12,234 bases of DNA from Bacteroidota bacterium (GTDB lineage Bacteria > Bacteroidota > Bacteroidia > Flavobacteriales > Weeksellaceae), in the NCBI GenBank assembly GCA_023460855.1, contig JAEWOS010000009.1, positions 1 to 12,234 of the forward strand, given 5' to 3'. Shown here piece after piece: positions 6,835 to 12,234 of the stretch (positions are counted from its first letter, which is position 1; every line of letters starts with the position of its first letter). The notes below the pieces were generated by a model. That model saw only the letters and a program-made list of their open reading frames with translations. It did not search any database and had not been told where the DNA came from. The position numbers and the translations under genes are program-made.

Positions 6835-7298
6835 TTCTACTATATTTGGCAATCACAGCAGTTACTTTTGTAGCAATGGAGGGCATCACATGGCTAACTC
6901 ACAAATACATCATGCATGGACTTCTCGGCTGGTATTTTCATGAAGATCATCACCAACCTGGCTATCCACACGTTTTCGAGAAGAATGATTTTTTCTTTGT
7001 GGTTTTTGCTATTCCTTGTATGATTTTATTTTATCTCGGTACTGTGGGCGGAATTACTTGGTTAGCGTTTTTAGCAGCGGGAGTTTTACTCTACGGAATT
7101 TGCTATTTTTTGGTCCATGATGTACTGATACACCGAAGGTTCAAATGGTTTGATAAAGTGGACCACTGGTACTTCCGAGGGTTGAGAAAAGGACATAAAA
7201 TTCACCACAAACATTTGGGAAAAGAAGATGGCGAATGTTTCGGAATGCTTTACGTACCCAAAAAATATTTTATTGAAGCCAGAAAAATGCGTAAATAG
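6831..7298 (+). CDS. crtZ: Beta-carotene 3-hydroxylase CrtZ
   Basis: This 155-residue membrane di-iron hydroxylase of the fatty acid hydroxylase/sterol desaturase superfamily adds 3-hydroxyls to beta-carotene, giving cryptoxanthin and zeaxanthin. All four histidine clusters that bind iron are visible: HKYIMH (24-29), HEDHH (37-41), HDVLIH (96-101) and HKIHH (122-126). Hydrophobic segments at about residues 2-20, 54-72 and 75-96 anchor it in the inner membrane. Its ATG overlaps the stop of the preceding gene (ATGA), which suggests translational coupling. Length is typical of bacterial CrtZ. It follows phytoene synthesis and precedes the cyclase in the operon, which supports zeaxanthin as the end product. 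There is no ketolase in the window. Confidence 0.93.
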   Translation: MILLYLAITAVTFVAMEGITWLTHKYIMHGLLGWYFHEDHHQPGYPHVFEKNDFFFVVFAIPCMILFYLGTVGGITWLAFLAAGVLLYGICYFLVHDVLIHRRFKWFDKVDHWYFRGLRKGHKIHHKHLGKEDGECFGMLYVPKKYFIEARKMRK

Positions 7299-7359
7299 TT
7301 GATCATGATGTTTTGTTGGACTTTTTACATTAATGATTAACGATGAACTAACCATTATT

Positions 7360-8094
7360 ATGGAGAAATATTACTATATCCTTTTAAATATCGCGACATT
7401 TTCAGTGCCGTTTTTTTTTAGTTTTGAAAAGAAGTGGATGCATTTTGCGCGATTTTGGAAACCATATTTTCTAGCAATTATCAGCGTTGGGTTATTCTTT
7501 ATTATTTGGGATGTCTTCTTTGCATATTCCGATATTTGGGGTTTCAACGATCAATACTTATTAGGATTTAGAATATTGAAATTGCCTATCGAGGAATGGC
7601 TGTTCTTTCTTCTCATTCCTTATTCCAGTAATTTTATCCATTACTCACTGGAATATTTCTTCCCAAAGTTACAGTTAAGTAAAATAGCTACTCAGATCAT
7701 CAGCATCGCGCTACTAATAATTTCTTTGGGCGTTGTGCTGAGTAATTATGATCGATTGTACACCTTGTGCAGTTTCGGTTTGTTTGCGTTGCTCATGTTG
7801 GCCCAAATCATCTATCAGTGGAAATATGCCCGACGTTTTTATCTAAGTTTTATCCTGATTTATCTGCCATTTTATTTTGTGAATGGCGCTTTGACGGGAA
7901 GTTATTCGGCAAATCCCGTAGTTTATTATGATAATGCTGAAAATCTTGGAATTCGTGTGGGAACCATGCCTCTGGAAGATTCTTTCTATTGTTTTTCGAT
8001 GCTTTATAGCAGCGTATTGCTTTTTGAATTTTTAAAGAAAAAAATGAATTTAGATCAACCGATTAGAATCAATCATGGACATAAAAATAACTAA
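7360..8094 (+). CDS. Fused CrtYcd-type lycopene beta-cyclase
   Basis: This integral membrane protein cyclises the ends of lycopene to beta-ionone rings, making beta-carotene. It contains two tandem lycopene cyclase domains, each with the acidic motif of the family: LPIEEWLFF (PIEEW at residues 76-80) and MPLEDSFY (PLED at 204-207). About six to seven hydrophobic helices fill the rest. This is the fused form of the heterodimeric CrtYc/CrtYd cyclase (fungal CarRP-like domain), unrelated to FAD-dependent CrtY. I place the start at 7360 (MEKYYYILLNIATFSVPFFF, 244 residues) because family members begin just before the first membrane helix. An in-frame ATG at 7333 would add nine residues (MINDELTII) of no obvious role. 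Its 3' end overlaps the SRPBCC gene by 20 bases. Confidence 0.9.
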   Translation: MEKYYYILLNIATFSVPFFFSFEKKWMHFARFWKPYFLAIISVGLFFIIWDVFFAYSDIWGFNDQYLLGFRILKLPIEEWLFFLLIPYSSNFIHYSLEYFFPKLQLSKIATQIISIALLIISLGVVLSNYDRLYTLCSFGLFALLMLAQIIYQWKYARRFYLSFILIYLPFYFVNGALTGSYSANPVVYYDNAENLGIRVGTMPLEDSFYCFSMLYSSVLLFEFLKKKMNLDQPIRINHGHKNN

Positions 8095-8569
8095 ACAATC
8101 CGGCATTTATACCTTGACTTCTAGACAGGTTTTGCCAATGCCCCTGGAAAAAGCATGGGCATTTTTCTCTTTGCCGCAGAATTTAGACAAAATTACCCCA
8201 GATGATATGGCGTTTTCCATCACCAATAATCCACCAAAATATACCTATCAGGGACAAATTATTACCTATAAAATAGGAGTTTTTCCTTTGATTAAAAATA
8301 ATTGGGTAACGGAAATTACGCACCTGAAAGAAGGCGAATTTTTTGTAGACGAACAACGTTTCGGGCCTTATGCGATGTGGCACCACGAACACCATTTTGA
8401 AGAGTTGCAAGATGGCAAAGTTCTCATGACGGATATTGTGAATTTCAAATTACCGATGGGATTTGTTGGAGATTTGTTAGCAGGATTTTTTGTGAAAAAC
8501 AAAGTGAGAAAAATCTTTGAAAGTAGATTCAAAATTTTGGGAGATTTATTTCCCTCGCACAGTTCGTAA
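8075..8569 (+). CDS. SRPBCC-family ligand-binding protein
   Basis: This 164-residue cytosolic protein has the SRPBCC (START/Bet v1/polyketide cyclase-like) fold. It begins with a strand ending in LTSRQVLPMPLEKAWAFFS, the usual first strand and helix of the fold, and continues with LPQNLDKITP, repeated strands containing WVTEITHLKEGEFFVDEQ and FGPYAMWHHEHHFEEL, and a long C-terminal helix around VKNKVRKIFESRFK. Such proteins bind hydrophobic ligands in a central cavity. No ligand can be deduced here. The ATG lies inside the end of the lycopene cyclase gene (20-base overlap), which indicates tight co-translation. Close relatives are often found beside TIGR01777 proteins and photolyases, and both flank it in this island. 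A role in carrying or modifying an isoprenoid or lipid is a guess. Confidence 0.85.
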   Translation: MDIKITKQSGIYTLTSRQVLPMPLEKAWAFFSLPQNLDKITPDDMAFSITNNPPKYTYQGQIITYKIGVFPLIKNNWVTEITHLKEGEFFVDEQRFGPYAMWHHEHHFEELQDGKVLMTDIVNFKLPMGFVGDLLAGFFVKNKVRKIFESRFKILGDLFPSHSS

Positions 8570-8610
8570 GCGCAATGCAATACCACCCTGTATAAAATAT
8601 ATTTTTAATA

Positions 8611-9906
8611 ATGAAAATCAATATATTCTGGTTTAGAAGAGATTTACGATTAGATGATAATCATGGGCTTTATCGGGCATTATCCCAAGATTTAAAAGTA
8701 GTTCCCATCTTCATCTTCGATCAGCAAATTCTAACTCAACTTTCCGATAAGAAAGACAAGCGGGTTCAATTTATTTACGAGGCAATTGAAAGGTTAAACA
8801 AAAAATTAGCAAAGGTGGCTTCTGGAGTTGATCTGTATTTTGGCAATCCAAAGGAAGTTTTCGAAAAAATTATTAAAAAATATGATGTTCATTCCGTTTT
8901 CACCAACGAAGATTATGAACCTTATGCGCTGAGAAGAGATGATGAAATTCGTGAATTTCTACAATCTAAAAACATTGAATTGAAAACTTATAAAGATCAA
9001 GTCATTTTCGCACCGCAGGAAGTTTTAAAGAAAGATGGGCAGCCGTTTCAAGTGTACAGCCCGTATGCTAAGCAATGGGAATCTCAACTACCTGAAAATT
9101 TACAGGAGTATAAATCAGAAGATTTATTAGAACATTTTTTTCAATTTACACCCAATCATCTGACGCTGAAAGATATTGGTTTTGAAAATGCAGGAGAAAT
9201 TTTTCAAAAGCCCAGTTTAAGTGAGGATTTACTGAAACAATATGGTGCAAAAAGAAATTTCCCCGCAGCAGATGCAACTTCAAAAATGTCCGTCCATTTA
9301 AGATTCGGAACAGTAGGAATTCGAAAATTAGTGAATTATGCCAGGAAAAACAGTAATAAATTCCTTCGGGAATTGATTTGGAGAGAATTTTTTATGATGT
9401 TGCTCTATCATTTTCCACATACCGTCATCAGATCCTTCAAGCCTAAATATGATCAGGTGAAATGGGAGTTCGACGAAGATAAATTTAAAAAATGGTGCGA
9501 AGGTAAAACAGGTTTTCCACTGGTGGATGCTGGGATGAGAGAGCTTAATGAAACTGGTTTCATGCACAACCGAGTTCGCATGCTCGTAGCAAGTTTTTTA
9601 ATCAAAGATTTGCATATTGATTGGAAAATCGGGGAAGCGTATTTTGCCAATAAATTGTTGGATTATGATCAAGCGCAAAATATTGGAAATTGGCAATGGG
9701 TAGCAGGTTCAGGTGCAGATGGTTCACCTTATTTTAGAGTTTTTAATCCATATCTGCAACAGGAAAAATTTGATAAAAATTTCACCTACATAAAAAAATG
9801 GATTCCCGAATTTGGAACATCAGAATATCCAAAGGAAATGGTTAACCACGATGAGGAAAGAAAAAAAGCCATCGAGTATTATAAAGATGCCTTAAACAGT
9901 GATTAA
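8611..9906 (+). CDS. Class I-type DNA photolyase of the cryptochrome/photolyase family
   Basis: This 431-residue flavoprotein uses blue light to split UV-induced pyrimidine dimers. The N-terminal antenna domain starts WFRRDLRLDDNHGL (7-20). The C-terminal FAD domain carries LIWREFF (Trp257), KTGFPLVDAGMRELNETGFM (from residue 299), HNRVRM (Asn320, Arg323) and DYDQAQNIGNWQWVAG. By alignment from memory with E. coli PhrB, the FAD contacts (Asn320, Arg323, Asp351, Asp353, Asn357) and the electron-transfer Trp triad (361, 338, 285) are all present, as is the substrate-side Met in RVRM. Asn357 is at the position that favours repair photolyases. Length fits class I CPD photolyases. It is the last gene of the rightward operon, 41 bases after the SRPBCC gene. 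No clear hairpin terminator follows, only a T run at about 9919-9932. A (6-4) or DASH type is less likely. Confidence 0.92.
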   Translation: MKINIFWFRRDLRLDDNHGLYRALSQDLKVVPIFIFDQQILTQLSDKKDKRVQFIYEAIERLNKKLAKVASGVDLYFGNPKEVFEKIIKKYDVHSVFTNEDYEPYALRRDDEIREFLQSKNIELKTYKDQVIFAPQEVLKKDGQPFQVYSPYAKQWESQLPENLQEYKSEDLLEHFFQFTPNHLTLKDIGFENAGEIFQKPSLSEDLLKQYGAKRNFPAADATSKMSVHLRFGTVGIRKLVNYARKNSNKFLRELIWREFFMMLLYHFPHTVIRSFKPKYDQVKWEFDEDKFKKWCEGKTGFPLVDAGMRELNETGFMHNRVRMLVASFLIKDLHIDWKIGEAYFANKLLDYDQAQNIGNWQWVAGSGADGSPYFRVFNPYLQQEKFDKNFTYIKKWIPEFGTSEYPKEMVNHDEERKKAIEYYKDALNSD

Positions 9907-9951
9907 ATTTATGGTGATTTTATTTTTTTTTTAATCTTTAAATAAGCATAA

Positions 9952-10032
9952 AGCGCTGATGAACATCAATCGCAAGGTCAAGCAAACAGTGCAGATGATG
10001 TACAAAATGCAGACTTTGAAGAAGTGAAATAA
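9952..10032 (+). pseudogene. Detached second copy of the dnaK 3' end
   Basis: The plus-strand frame ending at TAA 10030-10032 reads SADEHQSQGQANSADDVQNADFEEVK (given here as SADEHQSQGQANS then ADDVQNADFEEVK). It matches the DnaK tail ADDVQDADFEEVK in the same window. At DNA level the last 42 bases agree at 37 positions with 1342-1383, and the rest is a Gln-rich linker typical of DnaK tails but different from the local one. An in-frame TAA at 9949-9951 closes the frame and there is no start codon, so it is not a gene. The divergence at silent sites shows it is not a recent duplicate. It looks like the end of another lineage's dnaK, or the host's original end displaced when the island arrived. 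Confidence 0.85.
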
Positions 10033-10044
10033 ATGGTGTAGGAT

Positions 10045-10060
10045 CGCGCCTGGAGGCGCG
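10045..10060. repeat. Short GC-rich perfect hairpin
   Basis: CGCGCC, the loop TGGA and GGCGCG form a 6-bp all-GC stem, conspicuous in an AT-rich surrounding. It lies 12 bases after the stop of the detached dnaK end. No T tract follows, so it is not a standard terminator. It could be a degenerate terminator of the old dnaK or a dispersed palindromic element. Confidence 0.6.
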
Positions 10061-10165
10061 TTCAGAATAGCATTTGAATGATCACATCTTCTCGTTCAGA
10101 AAAAAGTAAAATTTTTCATAGCGATTAAATGACAAAAACGTTGAAGACGTTTATCAGATAATTGA

Positions 10166-10198
10166 AAGTCCCCGGGTTTTTTGCCCGGGGAATTTTTT
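10166..10198 (+). terminator. Strong Rho-independent terminator
   Basis: TCCCCGGG (10169-10176) pairs with CCCGGGGA (10184-10191) across a T-rich seven-base loop, followed by a T run at 10193-10198. It insulates the RDD gene from the island and may be the terminator of the photolyase transcript or of the ancestral dnaK transcript. It also shows that an RDD start upstream at 10181 is not credible. Confidence 0.88.
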
Positions 10199-10211
10199 AT
10201 GCCCTTTCATG

Positions 10212-10219
10212 TATCTTTG
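10212..10219 (+). promoter_or_regulatory. Bacteroidetes -7 box for the RDD gene
   Basis: TATCTTTG matches TAnnTTTG exactly, just downstream of the terminator. No good TTG is found at the -33 distance. Transcription would start near 10224, which places the ATG at 10241 as the true start and excludes the in-frame ATG at 10199. Confidence 0.55.
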
Positions 10220-10240
10220 AGCACATATTTTTTTACACAA

Positions 10241-11956
10241 ATGCTGAACTTCAGACAAATTAATTTAGTATTGCTGTCCATCGCTATTTCGGCAATTATT
10301 TCCGGAGCAGCACAACAGTTTTTGTCAGTGCAAATTTCCGGGGGTAATGCTTCCAAAGAATTGTGGCTGTTCCTTAATATTCTCCAGCCATACAGTCTTA
10401 ATATCGGAACTCAATCCACCACAGTTATTTCCTGGGATAATCTAGCCGTTGTATTTCTCATCATTGGATTAATTCAGTATTACCAAAGCAAAGGCAATCT
10501 GTTCAGGCTTTTGGGGTTTTCCATAGCTGTTTTATTGATTAACCAGTTCGCAATGGTGTTGTCTACAGGTTTTAATACAATCTATTTTTCATTTACTGAA
10601 GATTTTAAGGAATATCGTCCGGGTTTTTTAATCACATTTCTTAATCTCCTGGTGCGAATCGCTTACATATTTGCCACTTATAAAATTTTGAAAAGCCTGG
10701 AAAACGGCAGAGAACCTGCTATTTCAGTACATGTAAACGGTACAACGGTTACAGATACACCAAAAGTACAGCGATTAATTCACTGGTTAATTGACGGCGT
10801 TCTGATCGTTCTTATATTTTCGCAGTTCGTTGCTGCTCTTGCTTTTATTTTGTCGGACAATGAAGTTTTTCAACGGTACTTCAATAACCGCTTTACTTTG
10901 CTCATATTCATTTTTTTTGCGCGGTTAATTTTCTATCCGTGGGTAGAACAGAGGTTTGGAGTTTCTCCTGCTAAATATCTTACCGCTTCACGAGTGGTTG
11001 ATGAAAAGTTGCAGAATATTTCCATGAAGCAATCGCTTTCGCGCACAGTGAGCAGAAGCATTCCTTTCGATGCAGTTTCATTTTTTTGGAAAAGGGGATG
11101 GCACGATTCCATATCTTCAACGTATGTGATCAGGTTGAAAAATGACGGATTAAATTCCTGGTTTTTTGCGCTGATTACTTTGCTTGCCGCGCTTGTTCCG
11201 GCGTATCATTATTTCGGGCGCGATTATATTACTTCGCTGAAATCTGAACGGGTATTAGAGAAAAGGAGAACTTTTGAAGATGAATGGCTGAAACACAGCA
11301 AGAAAATCAAAACCGGTCAGATTTTCGGACTTGATCCTGCGGATTATAAACCGGGAAACAAAAGTACAGCCCTAAAAATAGAAAAAATCAGTGGCGATTC
11401 TGCAACGGTGAAACAGATTACAGTACATATGGGAACCGATTATTTTGCAAATTACAACGCATATCTGCAGCAGAAAGATACAGCTCAGGTCCATAAAGTC
11501 AGAATTAAAGATCTTGCAGAATTAATTCCTGAGAATACGGAAGAAATATACCGCAAAAGCCCTGTGACAAAAGATTTGCTTAACAAAGGACGGGTTTATC
11601 GTTTCGAATATGTTTATGAACTGGGCGTTCCTTTTCTTGATGATGCACACGGTCCGGATTTTATGGAAGAGCGAATGCGAAATCATAATATGGCGATTGT
11701 TGCGAACGCAGGTACAGAAGGAAAAATCATCTCAATAACAACGGTCGAAGGAACTGTAGAATGGACAGACCGTTTTCCAATTCATCTTCCTGCAGCAGTT
11801 CCGATGGAACGTAACAGCATTAAGCTAAACACAAGAAATCGCGAAGATTCAAAATCTCATCTGGCGGAAGTAACGGTCGAAGATTCTTCCGGCTACAGGC
11901 AGATGTATATGCTGGAACTGAACGGTGGTGCTGTAGAATTAACGAGAGTAAAGTAA
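10241..11956 (+). CDS. RDD-family integral membrane protein with a C-terminal soluble domain
   Basis: With the ATG at 10241 this is a 571-residue inner-membrane protein. Hydrophobic helices lie at about residues 7-29, 66-83, 88-108 and 129-149. An RDD domain spans about 177-297, with VQRLIHWLIDG (Asp185), FGVSPAKYLTASRVVDE (239-255), a Ser/Arg-rich SLSRTVSRSIPFD and GWHDSISSTYV (286-296), which correspond to the conserved Arg-Asp-Asp style motifs. One more helix follows at about 307-325. The remaining 245 residues are soluble, charged and probably beta-rich. I do not recognise a domain there. The RDD family has been linked to ion transport in a few cases, but that cannot be assigned here. The start follows from the promoter box at 10212-10219. 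Upstream in-frame codons lie over the terminator. It probably shares a transcript with the gene beginning nine bases after its stop. Confidence 0.82.
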   Translation: MLNFRQINLVLLSIAISAIISGAAQQFLSVQISGGNASKELWLFLNILQPYSLNIGTQSTTVISWDNLAVVFLIIGLIQYYQSKGNLFRLLGFSIAVLLINQFAMVLSTGFNTIYFSFTEDFKEYRPGFLITFLNLLVRIAYIFATYKILKSLENGREPAISVHVNGTTVTDTPKVQRLIHWLIDGVLIVLIFSQFVAALAFILSDNEVFQRYFNNRFTLLIFIFFARLIFYPWVEQRFGVSPAKYLTASRVVDEKLQNISMKQSLSRTVSRSIPFDAVSFFWKRGWHDSISSTYVIRLKNDGLNSWFFALITLLAALVPAYHYFGRDYITSLKSERVLEKRRTFEDEWLKHSKKIKTGQIFGLDPADYKPGNKSTALKIEKISGDSATVKQITVHMGTDYFANYNAYLQQKDTAQVHKVRIKDLAELIPENTEEIYRKSPVTKDLLNKGRVYRFEYVYELGVPFLDDAHGPDFMEERMRNHNMAIVANAGTEGKIISITTVEGTVEWTDRFPIHLPAAVPMERNSIKLNTRNREDSKSHLAEVTVEDSSGYRQMYMLELNGGAVELTRVK

Positions 11957-11965
11957 AGAATAGAA

Positions 11966-12234
11966 ATGTGGTTTAAAAATCTTTTTGGTTTTGAGGAAAT
12001 TTCACCGGAAAATGTGCGGAAGAATATTTCTGTTGAAGGTGAGTTCCTGAATTCTAAAGTCAACTTCAAAAAATACCGTTTCGGAACACTCGAAATTCCG
12101 GCTCTGGAAGAATTAAGGCAAAGAATTCCTTTGGACGGTTTTGATGGAAAAATCAGGATCGAAGAAGTGGTTGGAAACGCAGGGAAACTGCACCGCGATC
12201 CGGAGAATAAAAATGCTGTTTTTCAGGCTGCATC
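11966..12234 (+). CDS. Conserved hypothetical protein, 3' partial
   Basis: The frame opens at ATG 11966-11968, nine bases after the RDD gene stop, and stays open to the window edge (89 codons). It begins MWFKNLFGFEEISPENVRKN and continues through FKKYRFGTLEIPALEELRQR and GNAGKLHRDPENKNAVFQAA. There is no signal peptide or membrane segment in this part, so it is probably cytosolic. The KLHRDPENKNAVFQAA segment reminds me of an uncharacterised family of conserved bacterial proteins, but I cannot name it. Close spacing suggests an operon with the RDD gene. Confidence 0.7.
   Translation, partial: MWFKNLFGFEEISPENVRKNISVEGEFLNSKVNFKKYRFGTLEIPALEELRQRIPLDGFDGKIRIEEVVGNAGKLHRDPENKNAVFQAA

Larger units (their letters stand above)
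9907..10198. other. Intergenic junction region
   Basis: This 292-base stretch holds no intact gene. In order it has a T-rich run after the photolyase stop, the detached dnaK 3' end, a GC-rich hairpin, two copies of the 9-mer CGTTCAGAA (10059-10067 and 10093-10101), a small inverted repeat (AAACGT at 10136-10141 with ACGTTT at 10147-10152) and a strong terminator. I see no tRNA, integrase or insertion sequence end. Confidence 0.7.

Noticed and set aside
7360..8094. Classical FAD-dependent lycopene cyclase CrtY
   Set aside because: No Rossmann motif is present. The protein is a multi-helix membrane protein with two PxE[ED] motifs, which fits the CrtYcd type.
8594..8605. Perfect 12-bp palindrome AAAATATATTTT ahead of the photolyase
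   Set aside because: It is purely A/T and expected by chance in this composition, and it shares no core with the 24-bp operator. A nearby TATATTTT is only an imperfect -7 box, so I did not call a photolyase promoter.
1384..9951. Mobile element with its own integrase
   Set aside because: Every gene in the interval is accounted for and none is an integrase, transposase or recombinase. Only the flanking repeats suggest insertion.
10181..10240. Longer N-terminus for the RDD protein starting at 10181 or 10199
   Set aside because: These codons lie over the terminator stem and T run and upstream of the TATCTTTG box, so they would not be in the transcript.
1..12234. CRISPR array, tRNA, rRNA or riboswitch
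   Set aside because: I saw no regularly spaced repeats, cloverleaf with CCA-type end, rRNA landmarks or known riboswitch cores on either strand by eye.

Overview
The window looks like a chromosomal stretch from a flavobacterium, probably Weeksellaceae (Chryseobacterium or a close relative). Three things support this: an AT-rich sequence with A/T-rich start regions, promoter boxes of the Bacteroidetes type (TAnnTTTG), and the protein set, which combines a flavobacterial-style zeaxanthin cluster with a DnaK ending in DADFEEVK. The genus is inferred from memory of these families, not from a search.

Layout. Bases 1-1383 are the 3' two thirds of dnaK, interrupted by an in-frame TAA at 994-996 and followed by a terminator that could work in both directions. 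Bases 1534-3983 hold a leftward operon. In transcription order it reads: a broken TetR-like regulator remnant, a flavin reductase-like protein, a MarR regulator, and a TIGR01777-family NAD(P)-binding protein. Bases 3984-4059 are a compact divergent promoter region with a perfect 24-bp palindrome. Bases 4060-9906 hold a rightward operon: crtI, crtB, a small exported protein of unknown function, crtZ, a fused CrtYcd-type lycopene cyclase, an SRPBCC protein and a class I-type photolyase. Bases 9907-10198 contain no intact gene but carry a second, diverged copy of the dnaK 3' end, a GC-rich hairpin and a strong terminator. Bases 10241-11956 encode an RDD-family membrane protein. A further hypothetical gene starts at 11966 and runs off the edge.

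How the genes fit together. CrtB makes phytoene from geranylgeranyl diphosphate, CrtI desaturates it to lycopene, the cyclase makes beta-carotene, and CrtZ hydroxylates it to zeaxanthin. No GGPP synthase (crtE) or ketolase (crtW) is present, so the precursor must come from elsewhere. The photolyase repairs UV-damaged DNA with light energy, so pigment and repair sit in one transcription unit: a light and oxidative stress island. The MarR protein is the natural candidate to bind the palindrome and control both directions.

The most interesting observation is that the whole 1.5-9.9 kb island lies between two dnaK 3' ends: the one attached to the gene and a detached one at about 9952-10032 that matches it at 37 of 42 bases. 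This looks like the footprint of insertion or replacement immediately after dnaK. Three apparent lesions (the dnaK stop, the TetR-like stop and truncation, and a missing base that removes a start codon) mean either real gene decay or sequence errors, and need checking against reads.
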